64,000 bases of DNA from Aeromicrobium senzhongii (lineage in GTDB: Bacteria > Actinomycetota > Actinomycetes > Propionibacteriales > Nocardioidaceae). The position numbers and the translations under genes are program-made. Shown piece after piece: positions 43,833 to 53,056 of this stretch. Position 1 is the stretch's first letter. Each line of letters opens with the position of its first letter. The DNA lies in assembly GCF_014334735.1 (NCBI RefSeq), contig NZ_CP060587.1, positions 2,232,001-2,296,000 on the forward strand, written 5' to 3'. A model generated the notes under the pieces. That model saw only the letters and a program-made list of their open reading frames with translations, had not been told where the DNA came from and did no database searches.

Positions 43833-45589
43833 TCGTCCTCCACGTTCCAGTTCAGTCGTGCCATCCCCGTGACGACGACGCCCCGCCACAGAGACGCGAC
43901 GCCCGGGGCCGAGTATTCCGGTCCACAACCGCGTGTCTCGAAACCGTCGATCCGCAGATCTTCGAGGATCGGCCAGCGACGTGTCTTGTACCCGAGGCGC
44001 GCCTTGAGGTCGAACCCGAAGTCCTCGGTCGTGACACCGATGCGCCAACCATCGTGAAAGACGTCGTAAACCGGGCGGATCAGGTCGCTCAGTGCCCTGT
44101 TGAGCGACAGCGTCAGCTCGTCACCGACGGCGATACGCTCGCGGATGTAGTCCGCGGTCGCTTCGATCCGCGCAGGGTCTGTCATGGAACGCGTGTCGGC
44201 CGGCCTGAGCTCGAACCCGTGGGTCTGGAAGTGCTTGAAGCCCTTCACGACCCAGCGGCCCGACTTCTCATCCTTGCGCAGGCCCTTCGGGACTTCGGCA
44301 TCCGCGGCGAAGATGCGATCGCGCGCTCGCGTGAGCGCGACGTAGGCGGCGGACGTCTTGTCGTCACCGGCATCGCCGGGCAACCATGCCCGGGAGTCCA
44401 CCAGCACGACATTGTCGAACTCGAGGCCCTTACTTCTGTGGATCGTCGACACGATCACCTCGGCGACAGGCGGTTCGAGGAGCTCGGCCGGCACGTCGCG
44501 GCGCGCCACCGCCGCCGCGACTCGGGTGGTCTCCACGACGTCCGGCGATGTGAAGCCGCGCTCCATCCGCTTCACGAGGCGCCAGGCCTCCGCGGCCGAA
44601 AGGCGTGCGTCGCCTTCCTCTTCCCAGCGATCGAAGAAGTCCGATCGGCGGGTCCTGCCTCGCTCGCGGTCGAGCGTGTCCGCCACCCACCGAGTCACTC
44701 CTCGTTGATCGGCAGAGCTTTGCAGGGCCGCCTGCACCCCGAGCTCACGCAGTCGGTCGCGGACGGTCATGGCGACTCCGTTGGTGTCGCAGAGGAACGC
44801 CGTCGTCTGCCCCTCCCAGCGCCCGAGAAACGGCACCAGATCTTCGATCGCGCCCATCGCAGGAACAGAGGCGAGCTCGTCTCGCACCGTCGACGTTCGC
44901 GTCGTGGACGTCATTCCGTCGAGCCGCGCCCCCAGCTGAGCGAATCTGCGCGCATCGTCCGATACAGCCCGGTAATTCGTCTCCAGAGCACGACGAACGG
45001 GCGCGAATCGCTGATCCAGCATCGCCAGGAACCTCGCCGACGTAACATCCGCGTCGTCGCGCAGCTGGAAGTCGTAGATCGCCTGCTGCGGATCACCGAG
45101 AACCGTGAACCCCGCGTCGACCGCTTTCAAGATCTCGAGGACGAACAGGGCACGGACGCCCACGACATCCTGAACCTCGTCGACGACGACGTGCTCGACG
45201 ATCTCCAACTCGTCCGAGACCTGCCCGTCCCGCAGCAGACGCGTCGCCTGTTCGATACGCGTGTCGAACGAACCCCCTGGCTCGATGTCGAGTTCGGCGC
45301 TCGCGATGATCCGCGCCGCCAGAGCGTCCAGGGTCCTCACATTCAGCCCGCGAAGTGCGCGATCCCCGGCGGCGAACCGTCGCCGAAGCGCACTCACCGC
45401 GGCGCGGGAGAAGCTCAACACGAGGATCTCCTGCGACGCGTCGACGCCCTCCTCGTCCACGAGATGCTCGACGAGCGCCGCGACCGTCTCCGTCTTTCCG
45501 GTACCGGCGGGAGCGATGACCACCTGGCGGGTCCCGGCGTCGACTTCTGCGACGAGCTGCTGAGACGCGTCGAGACTGACCTGCCTCAT
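43829..45589 (-). CDS. SF1 helicase (UvrD-like), compact
   Basis: This 586-residue SF1 helicase has Walker A VIAPAGTGKTETVAAL near the N-terminus, motif II HVVVDEVQDVVG, GDPQQAIYDFQ, LETNYRAV, motif V STIHRSKGLEFDNVV, and motif VI AYVALTRARDRIF. The last 100 residues contain DGWRIGVTTEDFGFD and are unlike other SF1 enzymes. Its ATG overlaps the stop of the GHKL-helicase gene (TGATG), and its own stop overlaps drmA. Placement inside the block implies a dedicated role in the defence system. It is not a housekeeping UvrD, which is larger. Confidence 0.83.
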   Translation of the reverse strand: MRQVSLDASQQLVAEVDAGTRQVVIAPAGTGKTETVAALVEHLVDEEGVDASQEILVLSFSRAAVSALRRRFAAGDRALRGLNVRTLDALAARIIASAELDIEPGGSFDTRIEQATRLLRDGQVSDELEIVEHVVVDEVQDVVGVRALFVLEILKAVDAGFTVLGDPQQAIYDFQLRDDADVTSARFLAMLDQRFAPVRRALETNYRAVSDDARRFAQLGARLDGMTSTTRTSTVRDELASVPAMGAIEDLVPFLGRWEGQTTAFLCDTNGVAMTVRDRLRELGVQAALQSSADQRGVTRWVADTLDRERGRTRRSDFFDRWEEEGDARLSAAEAWRLVKRMERGFTSPDVVETTRVAAAVARRDVPAELLEPPVAEVIVSTIHRSKGLEFDNVVLVDSRAWLPGDAGDDKTSAAYVALTRARDRIFAADAEVPKGLRKDEKSGRWVVKGFKHFQTHGFELRPADTRSMTDPARIEATADYIRERIAVGDELTLSLNRALSDLIRPVYDVFHDGWRIGVTTEDFGFDLKARLGYKTRRWPILEDLRIDGFETRGCGPEYSAPGVASLWRGVVVTGMARLNWNVEDE

Positions 45590-48500
45590 CACGGACGACC
45601 AGCCCCGTTCCCGTCCTTGCGCCAGAGGTACTCGAACTCCGTGAACGCCAGGTCGGCCCCGTACTGCTCGACGTTGTCCTGCACGTTCACGATCTTGACC
45701 TTGCTCGAGCCCCCGTTGAGCGGACCGCGAAGGCCGCGACCGATCATCTGCTGATACAGGTTCGCACTGTAGGTCGGACGCGTCACGTAGACCGCCCGCA
45801 CCGCAGGCGCGTCGAAGCCCTGGGCGAGAACGTTGTAGTTGGTGATGACCCGGATGCGCCCGGCCCTGAACTCGTCGATGTAGTGCCTCCGAGCGGCCAT
45901 GTCGGTATCGCTCGAGATGGCCACAGCCGGGATCCCCCGGAACGTGAGGAGGGAAGCCAGGACCCGTGCGTTGTCGACCGACGTCGCGAACAGCAGAACC
46001 GTCCAGTCATCCGGCAATGACGTCACAGACCGCAAGATCGTCTCGTTGCGTTGCACGTTCGTGCCGAGCTTGACGAGAGCGCTCTTCGGGATGTCCTTGA
46101 ACTTCTCGGCATCCGCGAGCTCGGAAGCACTGAGCTCGATCTCCACCCCCGGGAGGATCTCCTGCTCGACCTGCGCCAGGACGTCCATCCGCTGGAGATG
46201 TTCGTACGGGTCACCCTCGAAGGCTCCTGCATCAAGCCTGTTGTGGTCGTACCGGGCCGCAAGCTGCCGCGTCTCGGCGACATTGGTGTTCCTGAACGGC
46301 GTCGCGGTCAAGCCGATCATGGCTCGTCGATTCTTTCGCGAGCGGCCCAAACCCAGCCACCTCAGAACTTCGGTGTACATCGGCGCGACCGAGGTATGCG
46401 CCTCGTCCACGACCACCACGGTGTTGTCTGTCAGCCACTCGTACTCGGACCGCCGCTTCACGCTCAGCAGCTTCTGCGGAGTCGCGACGACGAGCTGGAT
46501 CCCGATACCCGTACCCATTTCCTCGACTTCATTGGTACCCCAGAGACGCCCGATGTGGAGCGGCCTCGCCGAACCTTTGGCTCGCCAGATGAAGGACCAC
46601 GTCTCCACGGCCTGGTCACAAAGCTCGTTGGTCTGCGCGATCCAGACGATCGGCCCGTCGAGGCGACCTTCGGCGATCTCCTCGACCAACGCCTGTACCG
46701 CGACTCGAGTCTTGCCGGCGCCAGTGGGCAGCGACACCAGGCCACGCGCGTCGGTGCTCTCGCCGCGAAGCATGGACCTGATGCGCTCCGTCACATGTTC
46801 CTGATAGTCGTGCAGCGGATCGAGATCCGCCGGACCGTCCACCGCGAACATCGCGGGCTTCGCGTCCTCGACGAACCCCGCATACTCCGGTGGAAAGCCG
46901 AGATCGGCCACCCATCGCCGGGTCGCCGAACCGCCGACCCATTGGGTAGGAGGCTCGAGGCCCTTCTCGTCGAGGTCGCTCTTGTAGGCAGGCAGACACC
47001 GGACGCCATGCACGGCCAGCACGAGCCGGGCGATCTCTTCGCCAGTCGGCTCTCGCCCCAGATCCGCTCGAACCGCCTCCACGGCTGCCGCGGGAATCTG
47101 TCGGACGAGTTGTTCCTCACCGATGAGCAGCGCCAGCTTCTTCTCGACCGTATCCGCGGATCGCACTCGGGCGATCGTCGCCTCGAGCTTTTGGGAGCGG
47201 ATCTGATCAAGCACCGACTGGATCTCCTCGGCGGTCATGCCGAGCTGAAGCTGTTCCGAGACGCTCCGCAGGATGTCCCTGTGCTCCGTGCACGTCGTCA
47301 GGAGCGTGTCCTCGTTGAGGTAGCTCCTGACCGGTCTCGTCCTCGTGCCGTGGTTCGTGACGGTCACGAGCTCGATGGATTCGCAGATGAGCAGTTTGAT
47401 CGACGCCGGCACATCCCAGAGACGCAGCTTCGGGAAGGCGTCGATCAGAACCTGAGGCTCGCCGCTCGCCTCGAACACGAGTTCCTGCTCCAGAAGCAGC
47501 TTGCCGTCTTCGAGGCCCCAGGCATCGATGAGCTGCGCGAGGTCGTCCGGATCCTCGACGAGAATGACAGGGCTGCGCTGCTCTTGAAGCGAGCGCAGAT
47601 CCTCCTTCCTGCCGACCACGGCGACTTCGTCGATCGGCACCTCGCGGTCGCGATCCCCCACGGTCGCCACGAGTTTCTCCGGAGGCTCGGTCTTCCAAGC
47701 GCCCCATGCGTACAGAAGGTTTCTCCGTGTCGCCTCCCAGCCGCGAGCAACGTCGAACAGGTGATGCCAGTCCGTGAACGTCATCGAGTCGAGGTCGGGA
47801 AGGACGCCGAGCGCACCGGCGGTGCTCGGGTCCAGGTCCACGACGGGGAACACGTCACGTGGAACCTGATCACCGTCATCGGCGAGGACGCAGGATCGCG
47901 GCTGGAATGCGCCCACCCGGGTTTCGAGTCTTCCGTGCTGCCTGATCCACCAGTAGGTGGGATCCATGTACGTCTTCGGCGGGTACTGCGCCGCGGTCTG
48001 GTGTCGGACCTTCCACGGTTGACCCGAGGCGAGGCCGAGCGCGACGTTCGTCATCGCGACTCTCGACCGTTCGGACAGTCCTCGCAACGTGTCGAGTGGC
48101 CACGGGACGGGCGGTCCTTCGACGATCAACTTCTCCGGGTCCGGCTTCGGTCCCGTGAGTGACGCGATGTAGCTCTCCTTGAACTTATCCTTATAAGTCC
48201 GCATCCAGAGCTCTTCGGGAGTGTCCGAACGGAGCGTCGGCTGCGAGACCAACCCGAGGCTCTTGAGTTTCTCAAGGTCGTCTCGGTGGTACTCGATGTC
48301 CAACGTGAAGCTCTCGTCACCGCGCGACACGTGATCGATGACGCCCCCCGGCTCGAACACGGCAGCCAACGGGACGAAGGCTCCCGCACGGTTGCGCACG
48401 CGGACGCTGAGCTCCAGGGGCTGCGGAAGCTCCTCGCGGAAGATCGAGAAAACCGTCTCGTCGGAGCAGTCGCGGGACATCGCCCAGACTCGCCGCCACT

Positions 48501-50268
48501 CGATCTTCGTCGGCAGCTGCCCCGAGACCGCGTTCCGCAACTCGCCCGCACGATCCAGGAGCTTGATCCCGAGTTCGTCCAGTGCCTCCACCGCCGCCGG
48601 CAACGCAGCGAGCTCGGGGTGGAGGAAATTGAACCCCTCTTCGTCGCCGCTAGAGCGGACGAAGATCCGGCCTGGCCGCGCCGGGGCGAGCATCCCATCC
48701 TCGAGCATGACGACCTTCGCCGCTCTCGCCTGCTGCTTGAACTCATTCTTTCGGCTGAGGACCCGGACCAGTTCGATCGCGACCGCGGAACCGGCGAGAG
48801 TCGGCGGTTCGAGCAGTGCCTCGACCCACTCGGTGACACCGGCGATACGGGTCGAGTCCGACGACGAGATATCCGTCAGAAGTCGCTGAGCCTTCGCGCG
48901 CCGCTCGCGATTGTTGTCCACCGAATGGTGCACCCAACCGGACGGCGCGGGGTCGAGCATCGCCCACGTCGCGAGCTCGGTCTCCGTCAAACCATCGGTT
49001 TCCGTCCGCGTAGCGACACTCGGATGGATCCGCAGTGCACTCGGCACACGGAGAACACCCGACATGTCAGGCAAGGACGGGACCTCGCGCAACCGGTCGA
49101 ACACCGGCCGATTGAGCACACCGTCTGCCCAGCTGCGCTCTTCGCGTCCGCGGGCGGGGAGCAGATCGAGCGCCCAGGACGGGTCGGACGAACGCTGCAG
49201 GTGAGGCCACTCGGAGGCGACGACCTCCGGCAGCACCTCGGTCAGGATCTCTTCGTTGAACGCGCCAGGTAGGAGGTGGCGACGGTCGTCCGTGAGTTTC
49301 CATGGGGCGTTGACGATCCCCGAGAGCGTCGTTCTCTCCTCCGTCGGGAAGAACGCCCAGAACCGCCCGACATGATCGCGTCCCCCGAGCGGCACGGCCC
49401 ACGCGACGCTGATCGTCTCCCGGTGCGCGAGATCGCCCGCGTCCTCGAGGGCCGCTCGGCTCGGACGGTGTTCGCGCCGAGCAACCCGCCACCTGACGCT
49501 CTTGTCCTTATCCTCCGCAGCGGTGTCCGACAGGGTCAGGACGCCGTCGGCCTCCTGAGACACCGTCAGCACGCGATCGAGGACGTCGACCCGGTCACTC
49601 AACGACACCCGGCGTGCGTGCGGCGAGAACAGGAGGAACGACGCGGGGAAGCTCCGAAGATCCTCCGCGAGCGCTCCGCGACCCTCCTTCAAGGGAACCT
49701 TCACCACGGTCGTCGCCCATCGCATGAGTTCAGCGAGGACCGCGTCCTTGCGAGCGTCCGCGTCGGCGTCGAGCACCCTGGCGAGTCGCATCATCGGATA
49801 CGACGGGGCGCCCGGGACGACCGTCTCGATCTCCTTCTCGGCCATCGCCCGATCGAAACCGAAGGACCCGGAGCGACTGTAGAGCGCGGGTGAGTCGGAG
49901 ATCGCCACAACGGACTTGAACCCGAGCCCGAAGCGACCGATCTCGTCGCCGCGCTTCCGCGAAAGGTGCGAAGCCATCAGCGCGTGGACGCCCTCGACCG
50001 TCATCGGTCGACCCTCGTTGGCAACGTACAGCGTGTCCCGTGTCAGTACGATCTCGATCGCGCCCGGCTGGCCGAGCATCGCGTCGGCACCATTCTGGAT
50101 CAACTCGTAGAGCTGCTTACGCCCGTAGCCACCCTGTGCGATGTTCGACTCGATCGCTGCGTCTTGCTCGACTCGGAGCCGATCCTCCCGGTACGTGGCC
50201 AGGCACCTGGACACCTGCTCAACGACCTCTCGCGCAACCGGCCCCTCGACCCCTGCCCACTCCCCCAC
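45589..50268 (-). CDS. GHKL ATPase (sacsin/HSP90-like) fused to SF2 helicase
   Basis: This 1559-residue protein begins with a GHKL-type ATPase: the N-box ELIQNGADAM near residue 57 and the glycine box IGRFGLGFKSVVAIS near residue 110, as in sacsin/HSP90-like proteins. The middle 900 residues are of unknown fold. The last 400 are an SF2 helicase with LPTGAGKTRVA (near 1184), VVVDEAHTSVA (near 1286), GLTATPFR and QMIGRGLRG. It starts at a GTG with GGAAGG seven bases before it. It is the first gene of the first coupled block, so it sets the expression of the SF1 helicase, DrmA and DrmB. Two ATPase engines in one chain suggest clamp loading or remodelling (inference). Confidence 0.8.
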   Translation of the reverse strand: MGEWAGVEGPVAREVVEQVSRCLATYREDRLRVEQDAAIESNIAQGGYGRKQLYELIQNGADAMLGQPGAIEIVLTRDTLYVANEGRPMTVEGVHALMASHLSRKRGDEIGRFGLGFKSVVAISDSPALYSRSGSFGFDRAMAEKEIETVVPGAPSYPMMRLARVLDADADARKDAVLAELMRWATTVVKVPLKEGRGALAEDLRSFPASFLLFSPHARRVSLSDRVDVLDRVLTVSQEADGVLTLSDTAAEDKDKSVRWRVARREHRPSRAALEDAGDLAHRETISVAWAVPLGGRDHVGRFWAFFPTEERTTLSGIVNAPWKLTDDRRHLLPGAFNEEILTEVLPEVVASEWPHLQRSSDPSWALDLLPARGREERSWADGVLNRPVFDRLREVPSLPDMSGVLRVPSALRIHPSVATRTETDGLTETELATWAMLDPAPSGWVHHSVDNNRERRAKAQRLLTDISSSDSTRIAGVTEWVEALLEPPTLAGSAVAIELVRVLSRKNEFKQQARAAKVVMLEDGMLAPARPGRIFVRSSGDEEGFNFLHPELAALPAAVEALDELGIKLLDRAGELRNAVSGQLPTKIEWRRVWAMSRDCSDETVFSIFREELPQPLELSVRVRNRAGAFVPLAAVFEPGGVIDHVSRGDESFTLDIEYHRDDLEKLKSLGLVSQPTLRSDTPEELWMRTYKDKFKESYIASLTGPKPDPEKLIVEGPPVPWPLDTLRGLSERSRVAMTNVALGLASGQPWKVRHQTAAQYPPKTYMDPTYWWIRQHGRLETRVGAFQPRSCVLADDGDQVPRDVFPVVDLDPSTAGALGVLPDLDSMTFTDWHHLFDVARGWEATRRNLLYAWGAWKTEPPEKLVATVGDRDREVPIDEVAVVGRKEDLRSLQEQRSPVILVEDPDDLAQLIDAWGLEDGKLLLEQELVFEASGEPQVLIDAFPKLRLWDVPASIKLLICESIELVTVTNHGTRTRPVRSYLNEDTLLTTCTEHRDILRSVSEQLQLGMTAEEIQSVLDQIRSQKLEATIARVRSADTVEKKLALLIGEEQLVRQIPAAAVEAVRADLGREPTGEEIARLVLAVHGVRCLPAYKSDLDEKGLEPPTQWVGGSATRRWVADLGFPPEYAGFVEDAKPAMFAVDGPADLDPLHDYQEHVTERIRSMLRGESTDARGLVSLPTGAGKTRVAVQALVEEIAEGRLDGPIVWIAQTNELCDQAVETWSFIWRAKGSARPLHIGRLWGTNEVEEMGTGIGIQLVVATPQKLLSVKRRSEYEWLTDNTVVVVDEAHTSVAPMYTEVLRWLGLGRSRKNRRAMIGLTATPFRNTNVAETRQLAARYDHNRLDAGAFEGDPYEHLQRMDVLAQVEQEILPGVEIELSASELADAEKFKDIPKSALVKLGTNVQRNETILRSVTSLPDDWTVLLFATSVDNARVLASLLTFRGIPAVAISSDTDMAARRHYIDEFRAGRIRVITNYNVLAQGFDAPAVRAVYVTRPTYSANLYQQMIGRGLRGPLNGGSSKVKIVNVQDNVEQYGADLAFTEFEYLWRKDGNGAGRP

Positions 50269-50372
50269 GCCACAACCTTCCCCGAGTCAACACATTCCCT
50301 TTACTTCTTATCCCGTCGCGGGGGCGGTTTTGGGCGAATGCGCAAGTTTGTGACGGAAATGGTCCGGTCAGG

Positions 50373-51422
50373 CTAGTTGTCCAAGTGCGCGAGGATCGCG
50401 CGTGCGATCGCGCCGGCGAGCGGCGGCGGGACGGCGTTGCCGATCTGCTTGGCGATCGAGACCTTCGTGCCACACCACTCGAACTCCTCGTCGAATCCCT
50501 GCAGGAGTGCCGCCTCGGCATGGGTGATCGGGCGGTGCGCCGTGGGATGGAGGTATCTGCCCTTCTCCGGCTTGAAGAACTCGGTCCGGATGGTCACACT
50601 CGGGCGGTCGGCGTGGAGCCGGCCCATCACGTCACCGGAGCCGGAGTCGTGCTTTCGCCAGCACGGCGCTTTCAGGTCGTCGGGCAGATTCCGGCGGTTC
50701 CCGCCGGGCGGGATCTCCCGATACCGCCGCTGAGACAGTTCGGTGGGATTCCGCGTGACGTGAATGTCCTCGAGCTTGAACGGACCGGGAACCGGCCGTC
50801 CGTTCACGATCGTCGAGCACGCTGGCAGGTTCGTCTCGGTCACGTCCGTCGCCAAGCCCTGCCAAGCGTCGGCGACTGTTCGCGGAAGACTCCCATCCGG
50901 CGCGAGGAGCACCGGCTGCTCATCACGGGCCCCAAGGACGACGGCTCGTCTGCGGTTCTGAGCTGCGCCGTAGTCCGCCGCATTGACCAGGTAGGTCGCG
51001 ACCCGGTACCCATCGAGGCGACCGCCCTCGGCTGTTTCCGCGATGAACTGCGCATACTCGGCGGACTTCAGAAACTGCGGGACGTTCTCCATGACGAAGT
51101 AACGCGGACGGATCTTGTCCAACGCGGTGACGTAGTGGTGCCACATCGAGTTGCGCGGGTCCTCGGGGTCTCGCTTCCCAAGTTGCGAGAACCCTTGGCA
51201 CGGCGGGCCTCCGACGACGACGTCCGCCTCGGGCAGCTCGCCCTGCGCCCAGTCTGCGATGTCGCCGACATGGACGTGCTCACCGAAGTTGTGGGCGTAC
51301 GTCGCCGCCGCATCGGGATCCCACTCGACCGCCGCGACCGATTCGAACCGACCTGTCGCCATGAAACCCGACGTGAGTCCGCCGCAACCAGCGAAGAGGT
51401 CGATCATCCTGAGTCGGCGCAT
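50373..51422 (-). CDS. DNA (cytosine-5) methyltransferase (DrmMII-like position)
   Basis: This 349-residue C5-cytosine methylase has all main motifs: DLFAGCGG (8-15), GGPPCQGFSQ with the catalytic Cys75, MENVP (111-115), QNRRRAVVLG, and a C-terminal QIGNAVPPPLAGAIA. A short target-recognition region of about 80 residues precedes the end. In class 2 DISARM a C5 methylase (DrmMII) marks self DNA. Here it lies at the head of the island together with an N6 methylase further down, so both kinds of mark may be used. It is separated by 104 bases from the GHKL-helicase gene. Confidence 0.9.
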   Translation of the reverse strand: MRRLRMIDLFAGCGGLTSGFMATGRFESVAAVEWDPDAAATYAHNFGEHVHVGDIADWAQGELPEADVVVGGPPCQGFSQLGKRDPEDPRNSMWHHYVTALDKIRPRYFVMENVPQFLKSAEYAQFIAETAEGGRLDGYRVATYLVNAADYGAAQNRRRAVVLGARDEQPVLLAPDGSLPRTVADAWQGLATDVTETNLPACSTIVNGRPVPGPFKLEDIHVTRNPTELSQRRYREIPPGGNRRNLPDDLKAPCWRKHDSGSGDVMGRLHADRPSVTIRTEFFKPEKGRYLHPTAHRPITHAEAALLQGFDEEFEWCGTKVSIAKQIGNAVPPPLAGAIARAILAHLDN

Positions 51423-51552
51423 GATGATCGCAGTCTAAGGACCGAGCCGCCGCTGGAAGCGGGAGACTCACCGGCGCCACCCCAAGCGGTCACTGGAGGA
51501 GCCGAAGGCAGCCGCTCGTCCACCGAGGAGCATCAACCGGTAGCTTCCGCTC

Positions 51553-52260
51553 GTGACCACTCGCCTCATGCGCCCAGGCAGCTCCATCCGTTACACCAAG
51601 GCGCTCGATACCGTCAGTCCCCTGATCGACGGTTACCCCAACTTCCACTGGCTGATGAACGACCCAGAGCGTCCCCAGGGAGCGCTACCCCGCCTCGAAA
51701 AGGGGATCGACGCTCCGGCGGCCGTTGTGGATGCCTACGACGAGGTGCGACGCCCGCTCGTCAGCTGCAGGACGAGTACCCACAAGGCTGGGACAGAGAC
51801 GACGCCGTGGCACGACCGGTATGACCCCGAGACGGGGACGATCACCTACTTCGGGGACAACAAGCCAGGCTCGATGAAGCCGGCAGCCGATGCGCCGGGC
51901 AATCGGCGCCTGATCGAGACTGCGGAACTGCACGCCTCGGACTTCGAAAGCGACCGAGCCGTTGCGCCTCCGGTCCTCGCGTTCTCCTTCGGCCGTAAGG
52001 GCGTCGGAACGTTCCTCGGAGTGTGCGTGATCGACAACATCACCCTGGTACGTCAGACCGCCGGCGACGGAGGACTGTTCTCGAACTTCAAGTTCGAGCT
52101 GGCCGTGCTCGATACCGGGATCGTCGACCCGCGTTGGTTCGACGACCGACGTGACCCGTGGACGAGTACGGAGGAGTGCATGCGCCACGCGCCGATGGCC
52201 TGGCGCCTTTGGGTCGAGGCCGGTTCGGAAGCGCTGGAGGAGCTGCGCGCCGGCTACTGA
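51553..52260 (+). CDS. Stand-alone AspBHI N-terminal-like modified-base reader
   Basis: This 235-residue protein resembles the N-terminal DNA-recognition domain of AspBHI-type modification-dependent restriction enzymes. The recognisable blocks are ETTPWHDRYDPETGTITYFGDNK, APGNRRLIE, and PPVLAFSFGRKGVGTFLG. In AspBHI this domain precedes an SRA-like module and a nuclease, but here the protein ends with no nuclease. It starts at a GTG (an ATG lies five codons on). It is the only plus-strand gene in the island, divergent from the C5 methylase, and its 3' end overlaps that of vsr by seven bases. It may read 5-methylcytosine for a partner nuclease such as Vsr (inference). Confidence 0.6.
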   Translation: MTTRLMRPGSSIRYTKALDTVSPLIDGYPNFHWLMNDPERPQGALPRLEKGIDAPAAVVDAYDEVRRPLVSCRTSTHKAGTETTPWHDRYDPETGTITYFGDNKPGSMKPAADAPGNRRLIETAELHASDFESDRAVAPPVLAFSFGRKGVGTFLGVCVIDNITLVRQTAGDGGLFSNFKFELAVLDTGIVDPRWFDDRRDPWTSTEECMRHAPMAWRLWVEAGSEALEELRAGY

Positions 52261-52685
52261 CTAGGTTCCCGCCGGGACGCGACGGCTCTCATGACGCGGT
52301 CGGCGATCTTGGTGGGATCGTCATGTTCCCAGGCCCTCACAACGCACCAGCCCGCATCGTCGAGGAGTCGGTTCGTCTCCTCGTCTCGGGATCGGTTGGT
52401 CGCCACCTTCGTCGCCCAGAACTCGGCGTTGGCCTTTGCCTTCGTGTGGTGCACCGGACATCCGTGCCAGAAACAACCGTCGATGAAAACGGCCACCTTC
52501 ACTCGCGTGAACACCAAGTCCGCTCGACGATTCAACTGAGGCAACGGCCGAGCATCGACCCGATATCGCAAACCCTGCGCATGGACGATTCGACGAACGG
52601 CCAACTCGGGTTGCGTGTCCCGGCCACGGTTGCTTTGCATGCTGCGACGCGTCCCGGGGGACGATGCCCAGGATCGAACTTCCAT
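52254..52685 (-). CDS. vsr: Very short patch repair endonuclease (Vsr)
   Basis: This 143-residue protein is a complete Vsr. It has the N-terminal SWASSPGTRRSMQSNRGRDT, LRYRVDARPLPQLNRRADLVF with the active-site aspartate, VAVFIDGCFWHGCPVHH with the zinc and catalytic residues, and a final RSRDEETNRLLDDAGW and RAWEHDD. Vsr nicks at T:G mismatches created by deamination of 5-methylcytosine, so it usually accompanies a C5 methylase, as here. It is the rightmost gene of the island. Only the opposing reader gene separates it from its methylase. Confidence 0.9.
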   Translation of the reverse strand: MEVRSWASSPGTRRSMQSNRGRDTQPELAVRRIVHAQGLRYRVDARPLPQLNRRADLVFTRVKVAVFIDGCFWHGCPVHHTKAKANAEFWATKVATNRSRDEETNRLLDDAGWCVVRAWEHDDPTKIADRVMRAVASRREPSQ

Positions 52686-52768
52686 GCCTCCCTGCTTACC
52701 GCAACGAGTGCATACCTGCTCCTACCCCACCCCGCCGAAACTCGTTGTGAGAGGAACGATCGAGCCTC

Positions 52769-53056
52769 CTAGGCCCGGTGGACCTTCCAGATGCCCATCA
52801 TAAAGAGGCTGATCGCCGAGAGGATGCCCAAGGCGGTCCAGCCGACGACGGTGGCGGACTCGGTGCCGAACTCGACCGGGCCCAAGCTCAGAAGCGCGAC
52901 GACGGAGCTCACCCAGGCGGCGAGGGCCACGAGCATGCCGATCGTGAGGACGATGCCGCCGAACTTCGACGGCTTGGTCTTCTGCTGGTGGGCTTGGTCC
53001 TGCGCTGATCCGACGTGCGGGACGTGCAGATGAGGCACGTGCAGTGAGAGGGCCAT
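52769..53056 (-). CDS. Small two-TM membrane protein
   Basis: This 95-residue protein has a His/Pro-rich N-terminus (LHVPHLHVPHVG) and two membrane helices (about 34-58 and 68-90). GGAG lies eight bases before the ATG. I recognise no family. It sits between the island and the envelope operon and reads toward vsr, 83 bases away. It may belong to neither. Confidence 0.55.
   Translation of the reverse strand: MALSLHVPHLHVPHVGSAQDQAHQQKTKPSKFGGIVLTIGMLVALAAWVSSVVALLSLGPVEFGTESATVVGWTALGILSAISLFMMGIWKVHRA

Larger units (their letters stand above)
20664..52685 (-). other. DISARM-like defence island
   Basis: Eleven minus-strand genes and one plus-strand gene fill this stretch, and nearly all concern DNA helicase, methylase or nuclease functions. 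Eight of them (50268 down to 22970) form two blocks of four genes whose starts overlap the preceding stops. DrmA, DrmB, DrmD and DrmMI homologues identify a DISARM-type core. No integrase, tRNA or flanking direct repeat was seen at either edge, so the island has no visible mobility machinery. Confidence 0.8.

Noticed and set aside
41544-44057. Plus-strand open frame of over 800 codons
   Set aside because: It is antisense to drmA, low in complexity and has no domain. drmA has clear helicase motifs in the other strand.
52660-52685. Sequence like a tRNA T-arm (GTTCGATCCTGGGC) near the vsr start
   Set aside because: It codes the conserved vsr N-terminus, and no tRNA acceptor or anticodon arm can be drawn around it, so it is not an attachment site.
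20664-52685. Island flanked by integrase, tRNA or direct repeats
   Set aside because: I looked at both edges and saw no integrase, transposase, tRNA or long repeat; a proper alignment of an empty site would be needed.
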